From positions 1 to 33,189 of the forward strand of contig JAJFVE010000140.1 in the NCBI GenBank assembly GCA_021371965.1: a stretch of 33,189 nucleotides of DNA. The letters are read 5' to 3'. The notes under the pieces were generated by a model. The model saw only the letters and a list, made by a program, of their open reading frames with translations. It was not told the origin of the DNA and did not search any database. This DNA comes from Planctomycetaceae bacterium. GTDB lineage: Bacteria > Planctomycetota > Phycisphaerae > SM23-33. Both the position numbers and the translations under genes were made by a program. Of this stretch, positions 1 through 9,184 are shown in pieces (the stretch's first letter is position 1; each line of letters opens with the position of its first letter).

Positions 1-630
1 GAACGAGCTGACGCGCCGGCACGGGCGGGCGGCCATCCACGCGAGCTGGTCGATGTCGTGGCAGTTCTTGGCCATCAGCATGAACGTCCCGCAGCGGCGG
101 CTGTTCCAGTTGCCCCGAACGTAGCTGTGGGCGAAGTGCTCTGGTCCGACGCCTTCGGTCTGGTCGAAGCTGATCAGCCGCCCGATGGCGCCCTCGTCCA
201 GCATCGCCTTGACCTTCTTCCACACCGGGATGTACCGCAACGAGTGGCACACCGCCACGATGCAGCCGTGAACGCGGGCGAGGCGGTCCACCTCGACGCA
301 CTGGTCCAGCGTGGTGGCCATCGGTTTTTCCAGCAGCATGTGATAGCCCTGCGGCAGGGCCGCCAGGCACACCGGACCGTGGTCGCGGTCCATCGTGGCG
401 TTGATGAGCACATCCGCCAGCCGCGGCCCAGCCAGCAGATCCGCCCACGACTTGAATCGCATGTCCGGCGCGATGCCGCACCGCGCGGCCACCAGATCGC
501 GCCGCGCGGCTGCCGGGTCGGCCACCGCCACGACGCGCCCCGCGTCCGGCCGCCGCGCGATCCAGTCCGCAAAGAACTCTCCCCGCGTGCCCGCCCCGAC
601 AATCGCGAACGTCAAAGGTTTAGTGTTCAT
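1..630 (-). CDS. Gfo/Idh/MocA family oxidoreductase (partial, C-terminus outside window)
   Basis: The first 210 residues of an NAD(P)-dependent oxidoreductase are present; the gene runs off the left edge. It starts at the ATG at 630-628. The N-terminus carries the Rossmann dinucleotide motif IVGAGTRGEFF, and the family signature EKPMATT follows in the first third. The visible part ends in the region with the NCHDIDQLAWM stretch typical of the second, substrate-binding domain. Family members oxidise or reduce sugars and inositols, but the substrate cannot be read from this fragment. It lies 25 bp downstream of the PQQ/PA14 gene on the same strand and may be cotranscribed with it. I see no convincing Shine-Dalgarno before the ATG; a TATAGT lies about 10 bp upstream, so a leaderless start is possible but unsupported. 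Confidence 0.85.
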   Translation of the reverse strand, partial: MNTKPLTFAIVGAGTRGEFFADWIARRPDAGRVVAVADPAAARRDLVAARCGIAPDMRFKSWADLLAGPRLADVLINATMDRDHGPVCLAALPQGYHMLLEKPMATTLDQCVEVDRLARVHGCIVAVCHSLRYIPVWKKVKAMLDEGAIGRLISFDQTEGVGPEHFAHSYVRGNWNSRRCGTFMLMAKNCHDIDQLAWMAARPCRRVSSF

Positions 631-655
631 GGCGGCGACTATACACGCCGGAGTC

Positions 656-3600
656 TCAATGAAAAAGCACCTCGTTGGGGATGAGTTGGCGGGGGATGTT
701 GGGGCCGCTGTATTCGACCTTGAGCAGCTTGCAGGCGGTGAGCTCGAAGTAGGCCACGCGGATGGCGTGCAGGCCTGCCCGCAGGGCGATCTGGCCACTG
801 GCCATCTGCGGCGGGTGGCGGCGGTCGTTGTCGGCTACGCGGGCGTTGCCGATGAAGAGGCAACTGCCATCGTCGCTGGTGGTGTAGAACGTGTAGACGC
901 CGTCTGCCGGCACGCGGATGTATCCGCTGAAGGTGACGCACCAGTTGTCGGCGCCGGTCCAAGGGCTGATGTCAAAATTGGGGCACGTGCCGGTCCTGGT
1001 CGCTTTGAGCGCGGCCATCTCGGCGACGGTCTTGGCGGCCCCGGAGGCGTAGGCGAAGTTCAAGCCCGGCTGCGGATTGGCCGGCGCGTCAGCCGCGCGG
1101 GCGGCGAGGATGCGGTACGTCTCCTCGCGGGTGGGGATGGTGGCGAAGGTCTTGCCCGGCGCGCCGGCGGCCGCCTTGATGATCGTACCGGCAGCCAGGC
1201 GCAGCGGCGTGGTGTACGCCTGGCCGGCGGCCAGGGGGTCGTTGCTGTCGATCGTGTAGCGCAGGGCGGCGCCGCGGACAGCGGTGGACAGCGCGACGGT
1301 GACCTCGCCGGCGTAGTCGCCGCCGGGGGGCGTCATTACGGGGCGGTAGGCTTGCTGGACGATGTCGTCGACCTCGGCCGCGGCGCTGGCAGTAAGAGCC
1401 TGGCGCTGCTCGGGCGCCATGGCGGCCGTCGCGGCGGCTGCGAAGGCCTTGGCGGCGGCGGATGTCTTTGCAGCCGCGGCGTCGAAGGCGGCGATGTCAG
1501 GATTCTTTGCCGCCAGCGCCGCCAGGTCGCGCGCGTCGGCGGCCAGGGTGGCGAAGGCCTTGCCGCCGGCATGGGTGCGGAAGACGTGTACCCCGTCGGG
1601 CGCGGTGACGGCGATGGCTCGCTCGAAGATGACGGCGCGGGTCGTGAAGTCGCCGAAGCCCCGGTCGTAGCAGGGCAGGCCCGCCAGTTCCTGCCGCGCG
1701 ATGCGGTGGCCGCCGGCGCGGTCGTAAACATCCACGTACAGGCGCGAGTCTTCCGGGCGGTACCAGAGGCGGCCCCTGCGCGTGTCGGCGTTGAGGCTCT
1801 CGCCGGTCGACGCCCAGACCACCACCAGCGTGTGGCCGACCTCACGCAGGTCCAGCACGACGCACACGCGGGCCAGGTCGCGCGGTTGCAGCTCAAACGT
1901 CGTCTGCCGGTGGGCGGCGGCGTCGAGGGCGAAGATCTGCCCGCAGGAGTGCAGGTAGAGCCCGCCGCCGCGGGTGAACATCGCGATGCTCGATGGGTAG
2001 CGGTCCTGGATGGACTGGTCGTACCACACGTCCCAGCCGCTTGCGGCGTCGCCGGCGAGGGTCATGGCGTGGAGCCAGGATACCCGACCGATAAACCGCA
2101 ACGATTTACTCTCCAGCGGCGGGCGAGCGGGGGAATCGCCCGGGCCGCTGACGCGCACCTGCCGCGTCTGCCCGGTGCGCGGGTCGTGGTAGCTGATGCC
2201 GTTGTCCTGCAACTCGCCCTTGCCCTGCACCTGCGGCCAGCGGATGACCAAACCCTGGTCGGTCAGCGAGATGTCGCGTATGCCGCCCTGCACGCCGGCG
2301 ACCTTGAGCGGACCGCCCCAGAGCATCTTGCCGTTTGCCGGGTCGATCATCGCTACTGCCGGCGGCTGGTCCGGCCCCGACGCCGCCCACAGCAGGCCTT
2401 GGCCGCCGCCGAGGCGCCCGGTCGCAAAGGGCAGCGCGGCGGACCACCCGGCTGTCCCGTCGGCGGCGCTGACGGCCTGCAGCGAACTGCCGCCGCCCAG
2501 CACGATCTGCTGCCCTTCGAGAATCGCTCGCTGCGGCCGCGTCGGCAGCAGGCGCTGCCAGATCACGCCGGGCTCGGCGCCGGTGCGCACGGCCGCCAGC
2601 GTGCGGCCCGAGAGCACGCAGAAGTTTTCCGCACCGGTCGGGCCCGTCAGCAGCACGGGGCTCTCGCAGGAGAGGGTCAGGGCGTCTTCCAGCGGCAGGC
2701 CCAGCGGCACGTCCGCGCCCGCGGGCGTCGCCGGGCGCGCGAACGCCAGCGGCGGGGCGGCGGCGTCGAGAAGCGTTCCGTCGTCGAGCAGCACGAGCTG
2801 CGCGGCGCCGCCGGCGGGAACGTCGAGCTGCTCGGCGATCTTGCCCGTGGCCGCGGCGATGCGGACGAGCGTGCTGCCGGCGATGACGACGGCGCTGTCG
2901 CCCACCAGCGCGCCGCGCCCCTGCGCGGGCTGGGGCAGCGGCGTGATCCAGATTCGCTTGCCGCCGGCGAGGTCCAGCCCCGCGACCCAGCGGTCGTTCA
3001 TGGAAATCGCCACGCTGCCGGCGGCGCCGAGCAGGCGATCGCTGGGCGTCAGGGGCGCCTCCCACAGCAGCTCGCCGCTGTCGCACCGCATCGCCAGCAC
3101 GCCGCTGTGGTCGCGCGGGGCCGCCAGCAGCACGGCTCCGGCGACGACCGGCGAGACGCCCTGGCGGGTGAAGTTTGGCGAGTCGGGCGACGACCGCGCC
3201 GAACTGGCGTACCCGCGCGTCCAGATCAACGCCCCGTCACGCAGGTCGCAGCGGGCGAGCAGGCCCATGTTCGTCTGGCAGTACACCGCCCCGCGATGCA
3301 CCGTCACGGCGCAGCCGCCGCGGACGAGGTCGCGATTCGTGAAGGGCTGCCACCCGATCGCCCGCTTCCACGCCAGGCGGCCGTCGCGGCCGTCCAGGCA
3401 CACGAGGTACCACATCATCGCCGGGCCTTCGTCGTCGCCGGTGCCGATGTCGTCGCCCGCCGGACCCAACGCGAGAACAAACACGCGGCCATCGGCGGCC
3501 GCCGGACGGGTCATGATCGTCAGGTTGACTTGCGACCGCACGACCTGGAACTGCTCATTGTCGGCCGTGGTCCAGAGCGTCTTGCCCGTGGCGGTGCTGA

Positions 3601-5047
3601 CGGCCGCGATCGCGGGGCGGACCGCGTCGGCCTGGTAGTAATAGAGGATGTCGCCGTCGGGCGAGCAGGCCGCGTTGCCCGCCGATGCGGTCGACGCGCC
3701 GCGCCGCTGGAAGTCGGCGGCCGCGGGATTATCGCGGACGTAGCGGCGGGCGGTGTTGGCGTCCCAGGGCAGCAGCATGGGATTCTCGCCGCAGGCCCAA
3801 CTCGCCGCGGTCACAGGCTGGAGAGCCTGTGCCATGTTAAACCGCGCGACGCGGTTGCCCGACTGCACCATCAGCGCTGCTCCGACGGTCTGCACATGGC
3901 TGAGCGGCCAGGGCGCGTGCAGGCCGAAATCGTCCACCGGCCCGTCGCCGACACGCCCCTCGAGCGTCCACGGCGCCGGCAGCGTAATTCGCCGCCGCGG
4001 CAGGTCGCCCAGTTTTGTGGCATGGGCGAGACCTGTCCCTTCGGGACGCCCATGCCCCTGGTTCTGTGCCAGTAGCGCCTGCTTGACCTGCCGCGCGGGC
4101 GCCTCGGCGCCCCGCCAGGGCAGCGGCGTCGCGTCGTCGACGGCCGCCATCGCATCAATCAAGTCGTCGCGCGTCTGGCTCTGCTGCGCCAGCGCCAGCC
4201 ATAGCCCCACGTGCCCCTGCCCGCGCAGGGCGGGGTCGGCAGCGTGAGTGATCACCTCGGCAAAGGCCGCAGCCGCCCACTGCGAGCGCCCGCCGCGCAG
4301 CGCCCGTTCACCGAAACTCGCCAGCAGTTCGTGTACGCCGGCCGACCAGGGATACCGCCGCAACGCCGCCAGGGCGGCGTCGGGGTCGTTGTCCAGCCGC
4401 GCCGCCGACACCACGCGGGCGGCTGCCTGATCCTGCGCCGCCCGCACGGCTGACAGCCGCGACGGCGGCAGGGCCAGCATGAGGCGGTCGGCCATCGCCC
4501 AGCAGGAGACCCAGTGCGACTGGCCCTGGGCCACGCACGCGCCGCTGCGGGCGGCCAGGTCGAGCACTTCCTGCACGTCCTGGGCCGACACCGGCTCGGG
4601 CGCCGAGACCTGTTTGAGCGCCCCCGACAGCGCCGCCCAGCGAGTCTGCAATTCGTAGTTGGGCTTGAGCAGCGCCACGCGTCCGGAGGGGAACCGCGCC
4701 TGGTCCTGACCGACGGGCATGAGCTCGTTGGCGGCCGCGGCGGCCCCGAAATGATTCAGCAGCGACACCGCCGCCGCCCGCGCCGGCGCCGAGGCGGCTG
4801 ACCATTCCTTCAGCCGCGCCAGCAGGGCCGGCAGTTGGTCGTACCGCTGCTGAGCGATGGCGAACGAGACGGCGTCTTGGCAAACGGACGCCGCATTCGC
4901 CCCGGAGGGCGCGCTGCCCGCCAGTATCTGCTGCAGCGCCTGCTCCTGCTGGGCGCCGGCAGCCGGGGCGGCCAATGTCCATGCCACCGCTGTGCCCAGC
5001 AGCACGAGTTTCATGCATAAGAGTTTCGTGGCATTTCTCCCATGCAT
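656..5047 (-). CDS. Giant secreted PQQ-like beta-propeller protein with C-terminal PA14 domain
   Basis: A protein of 1463 residues, probably exported: a hydrophobic signal segment follows Met12 (LVLLGTAVAWTLAAPAAGA). ATG at 5047 is used here; ATG at 5014 is an alternative that gives a more conventional signal peptide. An alpha-helical, TPR-like region runs to about residue 330. From about 400 to 1000 there are repeated blades of the type LDGRDGRLAWKR, DSGELLWEAPL and DPANGKMLWGG, as in PQQ-binding-like propellers. An Ala-rich stretch (about 1150-1210) follows, then a chitobiase/hexosaminidase C-terminal-like module (around RYTIDSNDPLAAGQAYTTPL) and a PA14 domain (last 130 residues, with YTFYTTSDDGSCLFI). 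PA14 suggests carbohydrate binding at the cell surface; no catalytic function is visible. Two hairpin repeats lie inside the coding region, at 3812-3831 and 4019-4056. Confidence 0.85.
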   Translation of the reverse strand: MHGRNATKLLCMKLVLLGTAVAWTLAAPAAGAQQEQALQQILAGSAPSGANAASVCQDAVSFAIAQQRYDQLPALLARLKEWSAASAPARAAAVSLLNHFGAAAAANELMPVGQDQARFPSGRVALLKPNYELQTRWAALSGALKQVSAPEPVSAQDVQEVLDLAARSGACVAQGQSHWVSCWAMADRLMLALPPSRLSAVRAAQDQAAARVVSAARLDNDPDAALAALRRYPWSAGVHELLASFGERALRGGRSQWAAAAFAEVITHAADPALRGQGHVGLWLALAQQSQTRDDLIDAMAAVDDATPLPWRGAEAPARQVKQALLAQNQGHGRPEGTGLAHATKLGDLPRRRITLPAPWTLEGRVGDGPVDDFGLHAPWPLSHVQTVGAALMVQSGNRVARFNMAQALQPVTAASWACGENPMLLPWDANTARRYVRDNPAAADFQRRGASTASAGNAACSPDGDILYYYQADAVRPAIAAVSTATGKTLWTTADNEQFQVVRSQVNLTIMTRPAAADGRVFVLALGPAGDDIGTGDDEGPAMMWYLVCLDGRDGRLAWKRAIGWQPFTNRDLVRGGCAVTVHRGAVYCQTNMGLLARCDLRDGALIWTRGYASSARSSPDSPNFTRQGVSPVVAGAVLLAAPRDHSGVLAMRCDSGELLWEAPLTPSDRLLGAAGSVAISMNDRWVAGLDLAGGKRIWITPLPQPAQGRGALVGDSAVVIAGSTLVRIAAATGKIAEQLDVPAGGAAQLVLLDDGTLLDAAAPPLAFARPATPAGADVPLGLPLEDALTLSCESPVLLTGPTGAENFCVLSGRTLAAVRTGAEPGVIWQRLLPTRPQRAILEGQQIVLGGGSSLQAVSAADGTAGWSAALPFATGRLGGGQGLLWAASGPDQPPAVAMIDPANGKMLWGGPLKVAGVQGGIRDISLTDQGLVIRWPQVQGKGELQDNGISYHDPRTGQTRQVRVSGPGDSPARPPLESKSLRFIGRVSWLHAMTLAGDAASGWDVWYDQSIQDRYPSSIAMFTRGGGLYLHSCGQIFALDAAAHRQTTFELQPRDLARVCVVLDLREVGHTLVVVWASTGESLNADTRRGRLWYRPEDSRLYVDVYDRAGGHRIARQELAGLPCYDRGFGDFTTRAVIFERAIAVTAPDGVHVFRTHAGGKAFATLAADARDLAALAAKNPDIAAFDAAAAKTSAAAKAFAAAATAAMAPEQRQALTASAAAEVDDIVQQAYRPVMTPPGGDYAGEVTVALSTAVRGAALRYTIDSNDPLAAGQAYTTPLRLAAGTIIKAAAGAPGKTFATIPTREETYRILAARAADAPANPQPGLNFAYASGAAKTVAEMAALKATRTGTCPNFDISPWTGADNWCVTFSGYIRVPADGVYTFYTTSDDGSCLFIGNARVADNDRRHPPQMASGQIALRAGLHAIRVAYFELTACKLLKVEYSGPNIPRQLIPNEVLFH
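3812..3831. repeat. CACAGGCT hairpin inside the PQQ/PA14 coding region
   Basis: CACAGGCT-GGAG-AGCCTGTG, an 8-bp perfect stem within codons for AQALQPVT (about residues 406-412). It belongs to the same family as the intergenic repeats at 24141-24184 and 24977-25000. Confidence 0.6.
4013..4056. repeat. TTTTGTGGCATGGGCG hairpin inside the PQQ/PA14 coding region
   Basis: GGCATGGGCG (4019-4028) pairs with CGCCCATGCC (4047-4056), enclosing GTCCC-TTC-GGGAC. It encodes about residues 331-344 (GHGRPEGTGLAHATK). The same 16-base start TTTTGTGGCATGGGCG occurs in phzF at 16912. Confidence 0.7.
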
Positions 5048-5068
5048 TGAACCCCCGCAACCGCCGGG

Positions 5069-5098
5069 CGGATTTCGGATTGCGGATTTCGGATTGTG
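5069..5098. repeat. 7-bp tandem repeat (GGATTTC/GGATTGC) between the PQQ and TPR genes
   Basis: Four 7-bp units: GGATTTC, GGATTGC, GGATTTC, GGATTGT. It occupies the middle of the 70-bp spacer after the TPR gene stop. Same family as 16383-16542. Confidence 0.75.
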
Positions 5099-5117
5099 CC
5101 GCCCTACGACGCCATCG

Positions 5118-7826
5118 CTAACGGCTCTGGCGGATCTGCTGCTCGACTTTTCGCATCTCCTGCCACAGCGGCTGGGGCGTGGCGCCTTCGTTGCGCAACA
5201 GCTCGCGGGCTTTGGCGAAGTTCCCTTTGCTGACGTGCAACTCGGCCAGGCCCAGCGAGATCACCGCCTGGAGCACCTCGGGATTGGGGTCGGTGACGTG
5301 GAAGTCGACCACCAGGCGGCCAAAAGTCTGCGAGGCCAGGGCAACATCCTTGGCGTCGCCGTTCTGCCTGGCCCAGGCGGTGTACTCCATGCCCGCCTCT
5401 GAGCGGACCTTGAGGCCGCCATAGGTCTCGTTGATCGCCGGCGTGCTGGCATCGCCGGTGCTGCTGGGCAGAACCGCCAGCGGAACGGGCGTGGCCAGCT
5501 TCTCCTGCGGCAGGGCTGACAGCAGCGCCGCGTTGGCGCCAAAGAGAGCCGACGCCTCGGCGACCTTGCCCTGGGCAAACAGCAGGGCGGCAGCGCGATT
5601 GCGCAGCACCAGAACCAGACCGATATCGGCCGGCTCCATCGCCAGGGGCCCGTCTTTCGCCAGGCTGCGGCCGTGCATCGCAAGGCGCGCGCCTTCCAGC
5701 GCCAAGGCCATGCGATACCGCGCGGCCGCCGCCTCGGGCTTATCGTTATCGGCCTCGATCACTGCCTGATAGGCCTCGATGCGCGCGTCGGCGGGGTCGA
5801 GTTTTCGCGCCTCGGCCAGCGCCTCGCGGGCGGCTTTGTACTTGGTCTTGACGATCATCTCTCGCGCGACGGTCAGCCACGGTCCGGCCGTAGTGTGGAT
5901 GGACCCCATGGCCCCGATGCGCGCGGCCGCCCATTCCTCGGGCAGCTTCAACTCCAGATTGACCTTGGCCAGTTGCTCCCAGGCGTCGCGGAATTTCGGG
6001 TCGAGCCTGACAGCCTCCAGAAAGTCGGTCTGGGCCTGCTTGACATTGTGATAGGCGTAGTCGACGAGCCCCTGGTAGTAGGCCCCCATCGCCGTGCCTG
6101 CCGTGAGCTTCTGGGCAGCGGTCATATCCTCGCCGGCTTTGCGCCCGAACTCCTTGGCGGCGCGTTCGAGCACGTTGGCCCGGGCCAGGTCGGCTGAACT
6201 GGGATAGACCGTGGTCGTCGTGCTGGTTCCGTCCTGGTTGTTGACCGTGCTGATCTTTGGCCCGCGCAGCGCCGTAGCCGCCAGCATGTTCTCCCGCGCC
6301 AGCCCCTGCTCGGCCACCGATCGCTCGCGCAGCAGCACCGCGTCGCCGGGTTTGCCGGCCACCGCTTTGTCCAGCACAGCCAGGGCCTGCTCGAACTGTC
6401 CCTGTGCGTTGAGTATCTTGCCCTTGATGTACAGCGAGCGCACATGATTTGGGCCGGCCTTGACCGCCTCGTCTGCAAAGGCCGCCGCGCGGGCGACCTC
6501 GCCGGCCGTGCGCTGCGGTGGTGGGGGCGGCAGCAGTTCGCCTGCGGGGCCAAACTTGGGCAGGGTCTGGGGCACAAAGCGGTAATAGATGGGCCAGCCG
6601 CGCGGCTCGACGCGGTCGAACGGCACGTCGGATTCGCGGAAGAGGAACTCGGCCAGGTCCGCCAGGCGGTCGGGGTTGCGCGGCTGGGTCCGCAGGGCTT
6701 CGTCCAGTACGCGCAGGCGGTCCTGGTAGATCTCGTCGTAGCGGAGGCGCCGGGCGTTGACCGCCCGGACGAGGGCCTTGGCCAGATCATCCAGCTTCGT
6801 CTGCGCCGCTCCGTCGGCCGCGGCCTTCTCAAGCTCCGCCATTGCGGCGGGCATAGGCGCCGCCTCCTGTGCCGACAGGATTTGTTGCAGGCGTGCCCTG
6901 ACGGCCGGGGCCTCGGCGGAATTGAGCCTTCCCGCAGTCGCCAAGTCCGCCCGCGCCCGGGCGGTATCGCCCATGCCGGCGGCAGCCTGCGCGCGGCCGA
7001 GATATGCCGCTGCCAGGCCCGGCTGCCTGGTCAGCACGCGCGTGTACTCGCTACGGCTGCCGGAATAGTCGCCCAGCCCCAGCGCCGCCTCAGCGTGGAG
7101 CACGAGCAAGGCGTCATCCTCGGGCGAGGCCGCCAGCAGCGAATCGAGGTCCTTGATCGCGGCGGCGTACTGACGGTTCTGCATCGCCGCCTTGACTCGC
7201 TCCAGTACCGCGCCAGCCACCGGGCGCGGGGCCGAGCCCAACCGGCGCTGGGCGAAGAAGGCGGCGGCCTTGGGGAACTCCGCGGCCGCGATGTCGGCGG
7301 CGGTGTAGGTCTTCTGCGTCCGGTAGTCGACGTGTTGCCCGCGGGTGGCGGCCTCCCAGTACTTCTGGCTCAGCATGATCATGAAGGTGCTGTAGTCCAG
7401 GTCGGCCTTGGCGGTAGCGCCCCGGCCGGTCGGCCCGTGCGTGACGTACTGGGACGCGGTGCCGGCGTCGCCGCTCATCTTGATCGCCGCGTGCAGCCAC
7501 AGCTTGGTCTCCCAGTCATCCGCCCGCAGGCGCATCGAACGCTGGAGGTCCTTGATGGCGGCCGGGAACTTCTGCGATATGACCAGCGACACCCCGCGCG
7601 CGGTGCGATAGTCGGCGTTGTCCTCGTCGGCCTCGGTCGCGGCGGTGAAGGACGCCAGCGCGTCAGCCCATCGCGCGGCGGCCAGGGCGTCCAGCCCAGC
7701 CAGATACGCTGCCGTCGCCTTTGGATCGTCCCCGCGGCAGTGGCCGCTCGACAGCAGGACAACGGCAACTGCCAAGATGGAAACGAATCCCAAACCCCTC
7801 GTCCGGCCGATGAGAGACTTTCCCAT
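5118..7826 (-). CDS. Large secreted TPR-repeat protein
   Basis: A 902-residue protein starting at ATG 7826, chosen because an AAGGA Shine-Dalgarno lies 8-9 bp upstream and a signal peptide follows directly (GLGFVSILAVAVVLLSSGHC). The frame is open further upstream to 7937, but that extension has no ribosome binding site. The body is helical, with many tetratricopeptide-like units, for example ALASFTAATEADEDNADYRT, the AAIKDLQRSMRLRADDWET region and FEQALAVLDKAVAGKPGDA. Such proteins scaffold protein-protein interactions, here probably in the periplasm or at the envelope. It is the upstream neighbour of the PQQ/PA14 gene, 70 bp away on the same strand, so the two may form an operon. Function beyond scaffolding is unknown. 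A short 7-bp tandem repeat (5069-5098) lies just past its stop codon. Confidence 0.8.
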   Translation of the reverse strand: MGKSLIGRTRGLGFVSILAVAVVLLSSGHCRGDDPKATAAYLAGLDALAAARWADALASFTAATEADEDNADYRTARGVSLVISQKFPAAIKDLQRSMRLRADDWETKLWLHAAIKMSGDAGTASQYVTHGPTGRGATAKADLDYSTFMIMLSQKYWEAATRGQHVDYRTQKTYTAADIAAAEFPKAAAFFAQRRLGSAPRPVAGAVLERVKAAMQNRQYAAAIKDLDSLLAASPEDDALLVLHAEAALGLGDYSGSRSEYTRVLTRQPGLAAAYLGRAQAAAGMGDTARARADLATAGRLNSAEAPAVRARLQQILSAQEAAPMPAAMAELEKAAADGAAQTKLDDLAKALVRAVNARRLRYDEIYQDRLRVLDEALRTQPRNPDRLADLAEFLFRESDVPFDRVEPRGWPIYYRFVPQTLPKFGPAGELLPPPPPQRTAGEVARAAAFADEAVKAGPNHVRSLYIKGKILNAQGQFEQALAVLDKAVAGKPGDAVLLRERSVAEQGLARENMLAATALRGPKISTVNNQDGTSTTTTVYPSSADLARANVLERAAKEFGRKAGEDMTAAQKLTAGTAMGAYYQGLVDYAYHNVKQAQTDFLEAVRLDPKFRDAWEQLAKVNLELKLPEEWAAARIGAMGSIHTTAGPWLTVAREMIVKTKYKAAREALAEARKLDPADARIEAYQAVIEADNDKPEAAAARYRMALALEGARLAMHGRSLAKDGPLAMEPADIGLVLVLRNRAAALLFAQGKVAEASALFGANAALLSALPQEKLATPVPLAVLPSSTGDASTPAINETYGGLKVRSEAGMEYTAWARQNGDAKDVALASQTFGRLVVDFHVTDPNPEVLQAVISLGLAELHVSKGNFAKARELLRNEGATPQPLWQEMRKVEQQIRQSR

Positions 7827-7937
7827 GGCTCGTCCTTTCAGAAGAACTGCGTTGTTCCTAATTATCCCTGGTTGATCCATCGTAGTCTCGTATTTAACTT
7901 GGAAACGATGCGGACGAGGAGGCAACGGCGAACCCAT

Positions 7938-8055
7938 TAGGGGCGGGGCTTGCCCCGTGTGTGCATTTTCTCAGGGGCAGAATCAGGGAAACAACCGCGC
8001 GGGGCAAGCCCCGCCGCTAAACGTCTCCAAGAAACGCCTTATGGCGTCACTACGA
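7938..8055. repeat. Composite hairpin repeat between the TPR gene and the Gfo/Idh/MocA gene
   Basis: TAGGGGCGGGGCTTGCCCCG (7938-7957) is inverted at 8000-8019 with one mismatch. It is followed by ACGTCTCCAAGAAAC and ACGCC-TTAT-GGCGT (8034-8047). The last part contains the stop codon of the Gfo/Idh/MocA gene. Confidence 0.75.
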
Positions 8056-9057
8056 ACGGACCCTTACCGCGCGGCCGGTGCGGGCGGACTGGTACATCGC
8101 CGTCATCAGGTCGGCCATCAGGATGCCTACGCGCCCGTCGCAGCGGAGCGGGGCTTTGCCTTTGATCGCGTCGACGAAGTTCCGCACCGGCACGACGGTC
8201 TTGACCTTCCAGCTCTTGGGCGGTTCCGTCACGGCCTGGGGGAATGCCTTGCCGTAGACATTGAGGCCGCCGCCGTGGGCGCCGATCTCGAAGCAGCCCT
8301 CCTTGCCCTGGAAGATCAAGTGGCTCTTCCAGGCCCCGCAGTTGCCGCCGCTGGTGATCGAGCCGATGCAGCCGTTGGCGAAGCGGATGCCGCCGACGGC
8401 GTTGATGTCCACGCGCAAGCCCTTGTTGTCGGCAAAGCAGAAGACCTCCCGCGCCGGCGAGTTCACCAGGACCATCATCGCCGACAGCAGGTGGCAACAA
8501 CTGTCGTACAACTGCCCGCCGCCCGACAGCGCCGGCTTCTGCCGCCACCACCCGCGAGTCAGGTCCTTCCAGTCCTGCGCCAGCACGCCGGTGATGAGCT
8601 GCGGCTCGCCGATTTCGCCCGAGTCGATCAGGTGCCGCGCGTATGCGAACTGAGCGGTGTGTACGCCCTGCATCGCCACGCTGAGGATGAGCTTCTTGCG
8701 GGCCGCCCGAGCAACCAGCCGCCGCGCGTCGGCCGGGTCCGTCACCATCGGCTTGTCCACCATCACGTTCGCCCCGGCCGCCAGCACCGCGTAAGCGTGC
8801 TCGAAGTGCAGCGTGTGCGGCGTAGAGACCAGCACGCCCTGCGGCCGCACCGCCTTGAGCATGTCGGCGTAATGCTTGAAACACTGCGGCCGATGCCCCT
8901 CGCCGATCTCCTGCGCCAGCTTGTCCGCCCGCTCAGGAATGATGTCGCAAAGCCCGACAATGTCGGCCTCCGGCACACTCTCGCGAATGCCGGCCACGTG
9001 ATACCGCACAAATCCCCCGCACCCGATGATGGCTAAGCGAATCTTCTTCGTCTTCAT
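8050..9057 (-). CDS. Gfo/Idh/MocA family oxidoreductase
   Basis: A complete 335-residue NAD(P)-dependent oxidoreductase of normal family length. The N-terminal Rossmann fold is marked by LAIIGCGGFVRYHVAG. The motif STPHTLHFEHA and the catalytic-region signature VDKPMVTDPADA follow, and the C-terminal half contains GGGQLYDSCCHLL, the position of the family's substrate-binding His or Asp. The start at 9057 has the strong Shine-Dalgarno GGAGAGG seven bases upstream. Family members act on sugars, inositols or related polyols; the exact substrate cannot be told. The stop codon TAG lies inside a short hairpin repeat (8034-8055), so the last residues VRS are probably encoded by the repeat. It is a single gene on the minus strand, downstream of the sigma-54 activator gene. 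Confidence 0.9.
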   Translation of the reverse strand: MKTKKIRLAIIGCGGFVRYHVAGIRESVPEADIVGLCDIIPERADKLAQEIGEGHRPQCFKHYADMLKAVRPQGVLVSTPHTLHFEHAYAVLAAGANVMVDKPMVTDPADARRLVARAARKKLILSVAMQGVHTAQFAYARHLIDSGEIGEPQLITGVLAQDWKDLTRGWWRQKPALSGGGQLYDSCCHLLSAMMVLVNSPAREVFCFADNKGLRVDINAVGGIRFANGCIGSITSGGNCGAWKSHLIFQGKEGCFEIGAHGGGLNVYGKAFPQAVTEPPKSWKVKTVVPVRNFVDAIKGKAPLRCDGRVGILMADLMTAMYQSARTGRAVRVRS

Positions 9058-9107
9058 AATGTACCTCTCCGGCCTGGGTGGCCAATCGCTATCCCCGCGG
9101 GAGTTCC

Positions 9108-9184
9108 GCGTGCAGAACCTCGCCTTCGGCGAGAACCTGCACGCCCTACGATTCCTGGAGACGCCTTACGGCGTCACTACGAAC
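9108..9184. repeat. Two hairpins in the spacer downstream of the sigma-54 activator
   Basis: 9108-9144: GCGTGCAG/CTGCACGC stem, internal loop, CTCGCC-TTC-GGCGAG tip, possibly terminator-like. 9160-9175: GACGCC-TTAC-GGCGTC, followed up to 9184 by CACTACGAAC, i.e. TTCGTAGTGACGCC in the activator direction right after its TAA. The second element is the same as at 8034-8055. Confidence 0.65.

Noticed and set aside
395..4075. A very long open frame on the plus strand opposite the PQQ/PA14 gene
   Set aside because: Arg/Gly/Ala-rich translation without domains or signal. The opposite strand has a signal peptide and clear domains, and long antisense frames are expected at this GC content.
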